From Trifolium pratense (taxonomy: Eukaryota; Streptophyta; Magnoliopsida; Fabales; Fabaceae): a stretch of DNA of 64,000 bases. Every line of letters starts with the position of its first letter. Within the stretch, counting starts at the first letter, position 1. The translations under genes and the position numbers were made by a program. This document shows, piece by piece, positions 46,620-59,764 of the stretch. Under the pieces are notes generated by a model. It was not told where the DNA came from. It ran no database searches and worked only from the letters and a program-made list of their open reading frames with translations. The stretch is from assembly GCF_020283565.1 (NCBI RefSeq), contig NC_060061.1, positions 43,127,362-43,191,361 of the forward strand, given 5' to 3'.

Positions 46620-46990
46620 TTCAAACTTTAATAAAGGAATCTGGACGATAGGCTATAGTCAGTCGTTGATTATGGACCGTTGGTGGTTGTACCCCGTTGT
46701 GAAGGGGGTTGCTAGTTGATACTTGTACACAGTCCAACGATAAAGTCACTAAGTCAGTAGTGCCGAAGGTGAGAGGTATTTAGAATTAGATAAGAAATAC
46801 TTGACCAAACCCATAAGACATGTTTATATAGGAGAACTAGGGTTTTAGGGTAACCTTCTCCTTTTTCTTTTTTTTTTTTTTACAAAAGGGTAACCTTCTC
46901 CTTAACACCTGTCTTGTGGACATGTGTTAGTTGATGGCTAAGCGGAAGGTGCCCCACATGTCCTAGTAAGTGATAATCATATGTGTTTTA
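46620..46990. mobile_element. Retrotransposon-like fragment (possible LTR piece)
   Basis: GC-richer than its surroundings, with GGACCGTTGGTGGTTGTACC, CACTAAGTCAGTAGTGCCGA and GGTAACCTTCTCCTT twice, on each side of a T tract (46851-46905). No ORF, polymerase or partner repeat is present. The assignment rests on composition and recollection of similar legume LTR sequence. Confidence 0.3.
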
Positions 46991-47989
46991 GGGCGTGTCC
47001 ATCGTATGATCCGTCCAACTATGTATGATTGTGATGACCTGATCCAGCTCACAGATGAACTTTAACCCAATTCAAAACAATATATACGCATAAACACAAG
47101 TGGAATAAAGAGTGATAGTAACATTCTCTTTTGATCGCTTTTGAAACTCACGTATCTACTTCCAAAGTAAAAGGTTCACATTGATTTAAACCAATTAAAG
47201 AGTGTGTGTTAGAGAAAGTGTTAAAAGAGAGTGTTCTACCATTTCTCACTTGGTACACTTAGAATCTCTCTTTACTTATAGGGGCCGTAAATTTATACTT
47301 TGTAATTTTAAAATTAAGTTGTTAGATTGTTAAAAGTGGTGTTACACACTCCCTAAAGCATGTAAGACACATTGATCAAATTCCACCTCATCTCTCCTTT
47401 GTGATGCACACTAGCATCACAATCTTCTAATAGAATTCCAATACTAAATGACTTTCTAAAATTTGCATGGCAAAATATAATAATGTATTTTCAAGCATCA
47501 AATCTTTAATGTATAGAATAGGCTTACATTATTACTTTAACTGTCCAACCTAGTGTGAAATAAATACCCTATTTAAACCTTGATCTAATAAAGTGTTTTT
47601 TTAGGTGTCATATTTAATGTCTAAAATGGGTCTAAAGTGTTCCACCATCCAAACAAAATAGGGTTCTTGTGTAGGTGTTTATAATTGGATTTGTTGGTGC
47701 TCCACTAGTCTTGGTTGAGAAGGTTTGCACCAAAAACCTTTTTGACTTGCTCCACTTACATGTGAATAATGATGCACTCCTACAATTTACGTTAGAATTA
47801 ATTGACCACAAACATGATTCCTTGAGAGTGTTCTTCACTACTAACAGTTCAGAAAACAAACATTTTCAAACTCCCTTGAGTACCATTTAGGCCAAAGGCA
47901 AAGCAAATAGGGATGTCAAAGGTGTGTGATGGGACTGAAAGTCTTTAACTCATTCTCATTTATCAACTTAGTTTTTTTCTCTCTCTTTG

Positions 47990-48238
47990 AATACACTAAT
48001 TTTACAAAATTCACTGTTCGAAATTGAAAATTATTTGATATGTTAAGCTTGGATCTCAATAACATATCAAATGATTTTCAATTTCTTTAAAAAAGAAAAT
48101 TATGAATGATCTATATGATATAAACTTTTAAGTTTCAATCCAACGGTGAATATTTTAAAATTTGTATTCGTTATAATGTTATTTAATACTTGTGCACTAG
48201 ACACCACTTGAGAGGCTTGTGCGTGTTAGACAAAGCCA
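47990..48238. mobile_element. MITE family A, copy 2 (truncated)
   Basis: Shares, in order, CATATCAAATGATTTTCAAT, AAATTATGAATGATCTA, GATATAAACTTT, CAATCCAACGGTGAA and GTGTTAGACAAAGCC with the right arm of the copy at 510-908. The left arm is mostly missing. Confidence 0.7.
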
Positions 48239-49231
48239 ATTTTAGAATATGTAATATTTTTTTTTTTAAGTAAATTAAGAGCATTATAAAACATCATGAC
48301 TAGTAGACATCAGAGTAACATTTAGTAACACTAATCCTATGTCTCTTAGCTCATGTAGAATATGTAATATATAGAACTAAAAAACATTTTAGTTTATATT
48401 AATAACAAGAATTGCATAACTTTTGGATTAATCATAATTTATAAAAATAAAATAATTAAAATACATTTATAATATATAATATACATGTTTATAAGTTTTA
48501 TTATAATTTTATAGGAGATTGATATTTAGTGTCTAGAATATGATTCCCATCCTTGCATTGCCGTTGGGGAGATATTTCTCCCTGTCACCATTCATGTCCC
48601 TACAGAGGAAAAAAATTTCACATGCAGGGCTCCAAACAGGGGAGCCCCAAGGGGATTATGACATACCCAAAAGGCCAAAAGCAAAGGATAATCATGCATG
48701 GAAGAATCAAAACTATCTTGCAAATCCAAGGATGAAATTGAAGTTGTAAACAAATAAGATAGGATAGGCAGATAGAGACATGTGGACCTGCACACTAAAT
48801 GATACAAATGGGGTGTGGTAGCCTTGGCCATGACATGAATCAAATATTTAATCAAAAGATAGAGACTTAATCACCCAAAATCAATACATAGTTATCAATA
48901 TGCACTGAAAGGTGTCAACTTAAATGTTAAATATTTATAAATAGACAGATTGTTGAAACTAGAAAGTAAAAAAGGCTCAACAATTGTGATGATGTGTACA
49001 TAATAAACTACATGCGGGCACCCAACCAAAAGGCAGCACTAAATTATGGCAAAATACAAGTTTGATATCTTAAGATTGGAAGGATGTTAAGAACTAAGAA
49101 TAAGGTACAGCCACCTCTACACAATTTAAAGTGTACATGAGAATTACAGTATGCATTGCTAAAAACCTAACACCAAGCAGTAATGTCTAATCCACAGTCA
49201 GGCTTAAGCCTTCTGGCCCGAAGACCGGCCT

Positions 49232-52200
49232 TCATTTTTTTTCGGCATCCTCTTCATCTTCCTCGGATTCATCTGCTTCTTCAGCTAGTTTTTCCAGCTC
49301 TTTCTGAATCATGAGCTTAATATCTGCCTTTTTTGGGGTGAGATCCACATCAAATTGTTTAGCTGAAAAAAATGACGAGCAATTTTTGTTAGTTTTCTGC
49401 CCAAAACTTATCCTTCAAAACTTTTTTCCCCCTCACATAGGGCAAACATGTTTGAGGCACAATCAAGCACTAAATGAGAGCATCTCTCCTAACTGAGATT
49501 TGAACTTTGGTGCACCATTGTGGGAGACTAAACCCAAGCTAGACCTGACCTCAGTTGGTCAAAACGTTAAATTTCACCTAAAATAAAAAACATCCCAAAC
49601 TTTTCCACCTCATTAAACCCCGAGTCCCTAACCATAATAATCCTACATAATCTTTTAAATTTTATGAAATTTTCAAGAGATATGTGGCTTATTGTAAAAG
49701 AAAGATTTGTGGCTTGACAAACTTCGTAATTATTTAACATCACAAATCCATCATAAACTTTTAAATGTTTAGTAAAAAAATGTAGTTTTGCATATTGTAG
49801 ATCAAAGAAAATCAATAGGACTACAGATAGAAAAACAAATTGAGGGGACTAAATTCAAGAAAAAGTATCAAGGACCAAAATTGCATACTAATGATATAAA
49901 AGAAACTAAAAGTGTAGTGCAGCCTAAAACTACATATCCTAGACTTCTAAGGAAAAGAGGTACTGCAAATTATGCCATTCAGCCAGTTTCAGGTTCAAAG
50001 GATAACCAAACACTAGAAAATGAAAAAACCACGAACAGGCACAAAAGAAGTTTGCTCTTAAAAGGCATAAATGTTGCACTATCTCATAGTTTTAACTGAA
50101 AAAAGCTACTAATATTGTGGAAAAAAATAGTAAAAAAAGAATAGAAAACTCACCGAGTAGCTTAAGAATGTCGGTAAATGTGGCCTGCAAATGAGAAAGA
50201 CACTTTCAATTTTGGAAAACATAAAACATTCAGTAGATACCAAGTTTTTCAATCTACCAACAAACAAAAACGCAAATAGAAATAAAATACTCCATATTAC
50301 ATCATTTAGTTTTGTAAATTCCACCAATGTGAAGGAATCATATAGTTGCCAAAAATAATACAAGGTTAGCATGTAGCAAATCTGCTGCTAAATGCCAGCC
50401 TGCCAGAAATATACTGCATGTTTAATCATCCAATTTGCTAACTTTACGATATTGTCACCCCAATTACCCACATGTTACAAGTCAAGCTATATGATATATC
50501 CATACATAAATTGGTGGAAATTTAAATATCATTTGTAGTTCTAGTAACATCGAAATAGAAAAGGTAAAGGCATCTTAACCTAGGCTTTTTAGTCAAGCTA
50601 TCAAGGAAAATTTTGACATCATTCTAGTCAGTAAAATAATTTATATATCAAACAGAAAAAATTAACAAGCAAAAAGTAATATTTTAATTCCAACATCTTA
50701 CCGTATTGAAGTCAACTTCTTTAAGAATGTCACATATTGCATTGCGCAACTGATCGTCACTGGGACCTGAGGACTTCTCTTTCTTCTTGCCTTTTCCCTT
50801 AGTAACCTTTTCTGCTTAGTACACGCAGTAATGATGATTACTTATACAACATATCAGTTTTAACTCATGAAAAAGAAAAAATTAAAATGCTTCACTTCAG
50901 CTGAAAGTTATTACTCTCAACCGAAACACAATAGGTATTCAATTCAGAACGTTCGTAAATGAAATAATGACAAAAGGGGGAGGTGGGCTCATGGTATCTA
51001 CCAGTTTTCTCTTTCGACTTAGAGGAAGACTTGGTTGGAGTTGGAGTTGGTATCTTCTGCTTTCCCCCTTGCTCATTTTTCTTCTTCCTAGAGAATACCT
51101 TTGGACTGTCATCAATGTCATCATCAGACTTTGGTCGGGTATTTGATGATTTCTTAGGTGTTCTCTTAGGTGGTGAGCGAGATGTATTTGTGACTGTAGT
51201 TTTCCCAGTTTTGCTTCTTCCAGAGGACTCTTTCTTTTCAGATGATATTTTAGAGGGTTTTTTCTTTTTTTTCACATCTTCAGATTCGCTCCCAGAATCA
51301 CTTTTATCTTCCCTTTCAGATTTCTCTGGTATTTCATCTTCAGACTTCTCGTGAATATCATCTTCTGCTTCATCCTCGTTTTCTTCATCTTTCTCTTCTC
51401 TCTCTGATTCATCTTCTGTGTCAGTTGTGCTCTTTTTCTCCACTCCTGAAGAATCTTCATTTTTCTTCTGCCTCTGAAAAATATACAGGCACAAGTTCAG
51501 AACTAAGAAGAAGCTTCCAATAAAAACAACTAAAACTTCACATATTGCATACATTGATATTTTTTTAAAATAAAATGTAATACAAAGAACTAATATCAAT
51601 TAATACTAATGATTACATTTAGTACCAGTACGATCACTTAAGGTTGTCAAAATCAATATCCTACGAAGGATTTAGTGTGATTTCAATATCAAAATATTAT
51701 AATTAATTAAATACACTTCCTAATATTACTAAAATTCAAATATTAGGAGTTTTGAATGATGAGTGCTCCAGGGTGGACTTTGGTGAAGATGATTCATATG
51801 ATGCTCTAATGAGAACTGGAGTGTTCGCATCCAGCAAGTTGTAAGGGAAGCTAACAGGGTGGCTGATGGTGGTTTCGTTATGTTGGATAATTTTTTCTTA
51901 GCACTCCCCACTGAGTTTTGGATAATCCTTCACCAGTTGGAACAGCTGTGATTTGCTGATTTGTTAGGAGTTTTTAATCCATGTTAGCTTCTTCTGTGTA
52001 GTTCTTTCTTTCTTTAGGCTTCCACCCTCATTTAATTTCAAAAGCAAAAAAAAAAAAAAATATACAGAGTAGAGAATAAAAACCAATGCAGCGGTTACAA
52101 ATAAAGCCAAAAACAATAACAACAACAAAACTGAGTTCAAAAAAAGAAAAATAAGAGCCAGATGATGTGACCGAAAAAGTCATCGGTTTTGGCCTTCGCC

Positions 52201-55200
52201 GCTGCCAAAGTGGCAAGGATCCTACTAGTCTGCAATTGACCTACTATGAAATGGCAGAGAGGAAGAATTTTGAATGAGGAGACCAGAGGGAATTTTGACA
52301 AAAAAGGAGGGCAGACAGGTCAGAAATATTCGGGTGACCCAAGGAAAACCAGATTAGGCCAAAATAATAAGAATAGTTGTTTTTCAGATCTGGATCATGC
52401 ACCCAGCAGCTTGGCTCGTGAATTGAAGGATTGACAGAAATTGATAATGTCATGATTGTACACCCTTGCCTAGTGAACCCAAAAACCCAGTAAACTTCCA
52501 AAAGATAAAGTTAAACATCAATAAATAACAATCAAAGTTAATTATTACTAATATTCAACTTAGAGTTTGACTGATATTGCTGCTGGGTCTGTGGCAGCAG
52601 AGAAGAGGTGGATGAGTTGAAGTAGCAGAGGTTAGACTTTGAAAGGTTGTGGCTGCTATGTTTTGTCGTAGGAGAGAGAACTTGGCTACTAGATTTTGTC
52701 GCATGCAGAGAGGAGGAAAAAATTGGATGAATAAGATTTAGTATCTCCTCCAATCAATTTTAGTCTTTTCAGGGATGAAAAGTCCCAAAAAAAGAAAAAG
52801 GGCTATTGTGAAGAGTATTTTTGGGTTTTTGTGGTATCATCATTGTAGTGGCTGGTTTGACTGTAATTTTGTGTATTTTGGCTGTGTTTTGGTCTCAATT
52901 TGGGATGCTACACCTGTAATGCTAAAATTCCACACAGTGGCCATCTCTGTAATGCAGCCCCTATGCAGCTATGCTGCAATTGCAGCTGATAAGGCCGCTA
53001 TTGATAACATAGAGACTAATAACCTAGTATTCATTGAATACTTATGAAAAAACAAGTTACGTTAAAGCAAATGATGTCACATATATGAAATGAAAACAAA
53101 AATGGAATTTCAATTCACTTTCCTAGTCTCCACTACAAAAAATATAAACATGATTATTAACCAATACACAGACAAATTAATAATTGACAATTAATAGTAC
53201 AATTATAACTAAACAAAATAACATTCAATTAATTATGGGAGGAAAGCACCTAGTCATTTTGAAACACAACGTAGAGAGCAAAACAGGCATGAAAGGCACT
53301 CCACTCACATATTAAATTTAGCTGCTAATATCACTTTTTCTGCATTTAAAGTAGTGAGATAATACCTTTGCAGAACCTCTTGGAGTATTAGTCCCAGATC
53401 TTGGTGTACCCCGTTTTCCAGAACGGTTGCGCTTCTTACTTGACTGATGCAGGTAAACCATAAAAACTATGAATATGTTGCGCCAGAAACTATATTCTTA
53501 GTAAAAAAAATTACCATGACATCAAGAAGAAAAAATTGGAATACAAGAAAGGAAAAATGTAAACCTCTTTTTCTGCAAGTAGCACAGTTGTAGTTGCATG
53601 AGGGGCAACCAAAAAGTCTATCAGCTTAGCAATAACATCTTCCTGCATAGGCAGAAATTCATTGGCAATCATAAAGGCGTGTTAAATGGTATCAGTCAAC
53701 AGGGTTCTCTTTGAAGATTGGAACATATATATACATAGCATTATGAATATTATCATAAGAAACAAAGATTATTCATAACCATTATGTATACACATAACAA
53801 AGCATGAACATGTGGCAAGATTGACACATTTATTTCATCAACGACAAGAACATCAGTAATGGTAAACCAACAAACCTTTTTTATTGTTGACTTATTAAAT
53901 GTTATGTCAAGAAAATCACAGAATTCCAGTAACTTCTCTTTATTACACCTGTCCAGCTTTTCTCTTACTTTATTAATTTGCTTCTCCTGTAGAAACAATA
54001 TCAGGATTTTACAACCTTTGGCAGACAAGGAGTTAAAACAAAGGCAAGTCGGTAAAAGAAAATACTACAAATACAAATAAACAAAACCCTTCATTATTTT
54101 ATAAGATATAGTTGCATGTGCGCGCACACACACATGATCTCAATCTTGAAAACATTGGTTATGAGTATTACATTTGGTACTTTTTGGGATAATAATATTA
54201 CCTCATTATCATGCCATACAAAACCAGAAAACCTCAATATATTACTCTTGACCTGAACTGCCTGCAAAGGATAAAAAAAGAGTCACATGATGTAACATGA
54301 GTCTGACCTGTAAAGTCCATAACCCAAATATCACAGGTAAGTAAAAATGTTTAACTTTTCAACAGCACAGGCCTGCATTATACAAAATCCTGAACGATAG
54401 AACCGGAATAACACGAAAAGCAAAAGAAAACCAATAAGGCATTTTGAAAATTGTAACAGAAAGACAGATATTTAATGAACAAAATCATACCTTCCCTCTC
54501 CTTCCAAAGAGTATTGTATGGAGCAACTTGAGACTATCGTCAGTCTTCCTTCTAGATAACTTAAATGACACTAAAGAAGCAAAATGCAAGATTCAACTTA
54601 TTAGCTATTCGGAAGAAGCATAGTTATGCATCCAGTGTAACAAATGTAAACAAGAACAAAAACTAAAAAATTCCCGCATGTCAACTTTCACTTAAATATA
54701 TGTGTAACATGAACGCCTTCTTTTACTGCTGAATTAGGGTAAATTTGACAGTCCATTTATGTTCAGTCATTATCTCGAGTCCTAAAGATTCCAAAGATCC
54801 GAATTACAATTGATCTTCCGATGGTCCCAAAAAATCAGTAGAAGTGGATGGAATATCTCCAAGTTTTGCCACTATTACTAAATCAGTAGAAGTAAGACCC
54901 GCATTAAATTTTTGCCTTTAATGGGAAAAGGCAGGCATAAAGCCTTTTATGAAAACCCAAGAGTTCATTAACAGGACAATTTTTTATTTTTTTTTTTATA
55001 AGTAACAGGACAATTAAATCAGTGCAAACTAATGGACTTTTAATATCATAATCAACATAACTGTTTAAGCTGTAAATCTGAATCATCAACTTGTGGCAAT
55101 ATATATTTTATCTATAAAAGAGTAACTTGAAACATCCAGCATCTACTCTGGGAATGGATATATATAGTAATATGACAAATTAATAGCGCCCATTTAAGTG

Positions 55201-57376
55201 GTTTAGAGACTGGTTAAGTGGTTTCTGAGCTGTTTTCATGCTTATTTAAACGAGAGTTGACTTTGTCTCTCTGTTATATAACTTTATGCAAACATAATGC
55301 AAACTGGTACTCGGGAACCAATTTGTGATTCTCTGGCCACAGTAGCAAATTATGTGGCTATGGTATATGCCACAGCTTTGAATGGGTATAACAGTCTCGT
55401 CAAAATACAGTCTTGCAACCTTTTGATATTAAAGTTAATTTATAATAGCATTAGCATATAACACCACCATGATAGCTACAGAGCATGCTGGCAGCCACGT
55501 GCCACCACAATCAATCTAGTAGTAGAAGCATGGTATGCATAGAAGGAAAAAGAAAGAGGCATATGTAAATTTTAAAAATTAAAAATAAATAAATAAATAA
55601 GACAGCCATCTCACTTGACATGCCCTGTGTGTGTGTGTAGTAAAAATTAAAAAGAATGGACACGCACAATTATTATTACAGTAAATTTTATATTATTTTA
55701 CTTGTGTTGTGAATTGACTATCAAACAATATATAGGAGGAGGAGTTGAAATGTGAAGCAAGTGTTTGTGACTTTGTGCTATACTATTTTGCTTGTACCAA
55801 GTGTTAGTGTGCATCAAACATACCCTCGGTTAACTTTTGCTTACTATAGAGTATATAAATAGAAGGGCATTCAAACACGATTACTGATAAAAGAAAAAAG
55901 AAATCAATCAAAGAGAAGTATCATACCATTGGGTATATCTTTTAAAGGTGTACCACGACCCTGCAATTTGAAAAGCAAACTGTAAACAAATTAAGTTATA
56001 ATAAAAATGCATAATTAAGGATAAATACTTCAAATGTGATATTGAAAAACAAATACCTTTTCAATATGTAATTCTTTGGATGAATCTTTATCAATTAATG
56101 CCACCAACCTCTCAACTGATTTCCTTTCTCGCACTGGGCGATCACTAGTTGGAGTCTTTGGCTCTGGCTGCTTCAGTTCCTTTCTTTTATCTTTCACTTT
56201 CTCCTCATTAACCTTCCCTCTTGAACGCTTTTTTGATCCTTTCTCACCCTTACTATCCCCTGCCTTATCTTCTTCTTTTGGTTTCTCAATATTATCTTCG
56301 CCATCCTCCTCCTCTGTCTCAGCTTCAGTTTTCTCCTTTTCATCACCCTCTTCCTTCTCTGTTTCTGCATCAGATTTCTCCTGTTCATCACCCTCTTCCT
56401 TCTCCTCTGTCTCTGCTTCAGTTTTTTCCTCTTCATCACCCTCGTCCTTCTCCTCAACGCTACCCTCTACTTCCATCAAGTCTGCTTTTTCAGCTTCTAT
56501 TTTTTCCTTTTCTTCTTTACCTTCTGTAGTTTCCTTAACCTCGTCATCAACATCCATTTTCTCATTCTCAGATTCAGTAACATTTTTGTCATCCTCTTCT
56601 ATTTCTTGTACGTCATCTTTCTTATCCTCCACTGCTTCTTTCACACTATCAACTTCCATGTCCTCTTTTACTTCTCCCCCTTCGATTTCATTATCTTTCT
56701 TTTCCACCTTTACTTCTCCACCGTCAACTTCCTTATCCTCTTTTACTTCTTCCACACCATCATCTTTCTTCTCCTCTTTTATTTCATCAGCCTCATCATC
56801 TTTCTTCTCCTCTTTTACTTCTTCCACACCATCATCTTTCTTCTCCTCTTTTACTTCATCAGCCTCATCATCTTTCTTCTCCTCTTTTCTTTCTTCCACC
56901 CCATCATCTTTCTTATCCTCTTTTACTTCTTTCACCCCTTCATCTTTCTTATCCTCTTTTACTTCTTCCACCCCATCATCTTTCTTATCTTCTTTTATTT
57001 CTTCTACCACGTCAACTTTCTTATCATCATCCCCTCCATCATCTTTCTTATCCTCTTTTACCTCATCAGCCCCATTAGCTTTCTTATCCTCTTTTACTTC
57101 GCCCACCACATCATCTTTCACATCCTCTTTTACTTCTTCCACAATATCAGCTTTCTTATCCTCTTGTACCTCTTCCACACCCTCAACTTTCTTATCTTCT
57201 TCAACTTCTTTTATATTATTTCCTTCCACCTCTTTGACTCCATTACTCTCCAAGACTTTCCCTCCATCAGCTCCCAAGTCTTTCTTCTCAACAACTTCAC
57301 CTAACGATTTCACCGGAACGCTACTTCCATTTGAATCAGTCTTAGAAACTTCAGTCACTGGTCCTTCCTCACCCAT
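49232..57376 (-). CDS. DEK domain-containing chromatin protein
   Basis: Spliced CDS in transcript order: 57376-56057, 55960-55927, 54570-54491, 54261-54202, 53986-53876, 53642-53565, 53443-53366, 51473-51002, 50811-50702, 50184-50154, 49362-49232. GT-AG throughout; product 834 aa. The first exon encodes a long Lys/Glu/Asp-rich region with about 13 tandem 12-residue units (residues 58-245). Then come RPVRERKSVERLV, a SAP-like DNA-binding region (GRGTPLKDIPN through KLIDFLVAPH, about 410-560), nuclear-localisation-like basic Ser/Lys stretches, and the C-terminal DEK domain (PSDDQLRNAICDILKEVDFN, ATFTDILKLL, KKADIKLMIQKELEKL). It ends in an acidic tail. Plant DEK proteins bind chromatin and topoisomerase and affect nucleosome occupancy and stress responses. 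The domain order matches Arabidopsis DEK3/DEK4-type proteins as I know them. The large intron 51474-53365 contains transposon debris. Confidence 0.94.
51785..52060 (+). mobile_element. LINE 3' end with poly(A) tail in a DEK intron
   Basis: The frame reads ENWSVRIQQVVREANRVADG, then MLDNFFLALPTEFWIILHQL and a stop. VREANRVADG is the conserved end of plant LINE RNase H domains. A UTR of about 120 bp follows and ends in a run of A's at 52046-52060. It lies antisense to DEK. The 5' end is truncated and no target duplication was identified. Confidence 0.7.
52061..53050. repeat. Repeat-like DNA in the large DEK intron
   Basis: GC-richer than adjacent introns, with short frames but no domain. The stretch CAGCCCCTATGCAGCTATGC then GCAATTGCAGCTGATAAGGC (52960-53000) and GGATCATGCACCCAGCAGC (52390) suggest inserted repeat DNA of unknown class. 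No terminal repeats were found. Confidence 0.35.
56642..57205 (-). repeat. 36-bp minisatellite encoding 12-residue DEK repeats
   Basis: About 13 units of the pattern V-K-E-D/E-K-K-D-D-G-V-E-E, ordinarily exactly 12 codons, follow each other in the first DEK coding exon. Some units alternate between DDGVEE and DDEADE endings, suggesting two-unit expansions. All units stay in frame. The opposite strand is also free of stops over 439 codons, a by-product of the codon composition. Confidence 0.85.
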
Positions 57377-57397
57377 ACCGATCTTATTTAAATAGAT

Positions 57398-58199
57398 CTA
57401 TAAAATTACTCTAACATAAACACACTTGCCGCTACAGTCTGTTCAATTGAAATCACTTAGCATAAGTACAACAAACAGAAAATTTCAAAGAAAAGCGGTA
57501 AAATAAGATTATACGGAATTTTTATTTTATTTTTACCAAGAAGATTATAAGAAATTGTTAAGCTTCCATAACTAGAAGTCTAAGAACATTTATAACCCTA
57601 GCACACCATTTAAAAAGTAACAGCTTTGAAATTAATTAGCATAATAAATGAATATATTTATCTCATGACAATTAATTGCAATGAGAGCATGAAAATTTCC
57701 CCCACCTCACCCCCCCCAAATCACAAAACAAACAAAGCAATGCAGTTAGCAAATCAAAAAGTCAAACATCACTATTTATTTAGCTTAAATTGAGAAACAA
57801 TTAAGCAGACAGAAAACAAAAAATCTCAACTTTAAATACTCTTTTAGCATTAATTCCATAGAAAAACCACAACACCCCTAAAAAGATCAACCCTAAAAAC
57901 ACAAAATCCTCAACAGTAGAGCAAAGACATAGCCACAAACTATCAACAAAACATCATAATACTTCATATTTACAACCTAAACAAACCAAATATCCCAAAT
58001 CAAATCTTCATAATTAAATTAAATCAAAACAAAGCAAGCTCAAAAAAATTTGGGAATTTCGTTTCAAAATTGAAAGCCCTAAAAATTTCAACACTTAAAA
58101 TCCATCAACAAGACAGAACAATTGACACTTATAAACATCAAGATACAAACTTTTTGACATGAAACGGTGCGTTTAGAGGAAAACGAAGTGGAAACTTAC
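57398..58199 (-). other. 5'UTR intron of the DEK gene (inferred)
   Basis: TTTTATAG at 57398-57405 is an acceptor 21 bases before the start codon; the matching donor TGTAAGTTTC has GT at 58199-58198. Between them the sequence is A-rich on the plus strand and has no coding signs. The upstream exon would be 58200 to about 58290. Confidence 0.5.
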
Positions 58200-58320
58200 A
58201 GATTCGGAACTTTGGAAGAGAAAGAACAGAGCTTCTTCACTCTCTCGCGTATGTTTTTTCTTTTCTCTCCGAGTCAGTGAGAGTAACAACAAAACAAGAA
58301 GTGTCGAGGTTATTAAGGTC

Positions 58321-58328
58321 ATTTTATA
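58321..58328 (-). promoter_or_regulatory. Candidate TATA box of the DEK gene
   Basis: TATAAAAT on the minus strand, about 30 bp upstream of a C/T-rich stretch that would begin the 5'UTR exon ending at 58200. Spacing is consistent with a start near 58290. Confidence 0.45.
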
Positions 58329-58616
58329 GTGCGGACTTCAAATGCGGAATTTAAATGTAGTTTAATTGCCACGTTGGATATGCACCTCGTTGAAAATTCT
58401 TATCCGATGGATCACATTGGATTTTCGTGAGGTACGTGGGTAATTAACGGTTGTGATTTGAAATTCCATGCGTTGTGCATGTTTTGAAATTAATTAATAC
58501 CGGTATTATCCTTCTTTGGATTTAATTATTTTTCGGTTTGGGTAAACTTTCAATTCAATGTAAAAAAAACTGGAATTTTCTTAGTGGGAAATTCTTTTAA
58601 TTGATAAATAAATTGG

Positions 58617-58794
58617 ATTTAATTGATATGCACCAACGGTATAAAATAATTTTACACTGTCAATCAATATCAACCATATTTTTCGCCACATCACTCCACT
58701 TCACCCCACTTTCTTAACATGACATGACAAAATGATGGTTATTTATTGGACGATCGTGTAAAACTATTTTACACCGTCGTTGCATATCAATTAA
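58617..58794. mobile_element. MITE family E, copy 2 (inverted orientation)
   Basis: It runs from TTTAATTGATATGCACCAAC to TTGCATATCAATTAA, with TAAAATAATTTTACACTGTC near the left. Its core (ACATGACAAAATGATGGTTA) is the reverse complement of the copy at 13929-14106, so the two lie in opposite orientations. Non-coding. Confidence 0.8.
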
Positions 58795-59764
58795 TTTATT
58801 TATTTTTATTAACCATCTAATTCTCAAGGACAAGAATCCATTAATCAAAGTATTTGGCCGCGAAGTAAGTAAAATTTAATAAAAAATGTTCAGAAACTAA
58901 ATTCGGGTTCACCCATGAACAATTCGTACTAACGGATTTTTAAAACAAAATCCAGAATAATAAAACCAAAATTCTTTTATATTTCTCATCTTCTTTTTCC
59001 CTCTTCATCCCTACCACCATGACATTACCAACAATAACAACTAAAAATTCGGAAAGACAAAAACATCAACAAGAGCAATTCATCACCATGTTGATTCCTT
59101 TCCCAACAACAACATCAACAACTTCTATAAACCCATAATGAGGGAAGATAGAACGATGGTTGAACCGAGTTGACCACTGGTTGAATGGTGTTTGAGCGGT
59201 GATTGAATAGTGGCACATGAAAGATGAGAGTTTACTATGGGTGAAGCATTTATATGGCACATGGGAACGTGAAAAACTGATAATAGAAAAGTTGAAAGTT
59301 GTTGTGTTTTTAGTTCATTGATTAGATGAATGAATAATCATTGATAATTGTTCCTGAAGATAAAGATTAAAGGAAGGGATGAAGAACATTTTTTTTTTAA
59401 AAAAATAAATGGATAATATACTTATTTATATTTCACTTATTAAATTAATCAAAACAAATTAAAAGCCACGTAAGCATGTCACTTCATTAGCTTTGTCCAT
59501 TCAAGTGCCAACTTGTCCAATGAGATGCTAAAACGAGAAAATTTTCATATTACAGGAGAAACTATACATTTATTTTTTACGAGGGATAAATCAAAGTGCA
59601 AGTCTCTAAATTAACTAAAGTTAATACTTTTTTATTGAGACTTTCCTTTCTAAGGATGACTTATTTTCTAATGTGAGTTGAATTTGGATAAACTGTTATC
59701 CGTATTTGATCATCGATTTTTTTGCCAAATATCCTATTGACTAAAACTTTCACCTTAAAGTTGA

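Larger units (their letters stand above)
42000..49231. other. Gene desert between NF-YB and DEK genes
   Basis: Over 7 kb without a supported gene. It contains SINE-like copies (42324-42398, 43267-43377, 46400-46566), a LINE RNase H remnant (45269-45420), a tandem-repeat-containing retrotransposon-like piece (46620-46990), a truncated family A MITE (47990-48238), and at about 43915-44060 a repeat with GACACGGACACGTGTCCGAC that resembles a widespread plant repeat. Short frames at 44859-45089, 47632-47890 and 48540-48855 show no domain. The end near 49231 is the presumed 3'UTR of DEK. Confidence 0.55.
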
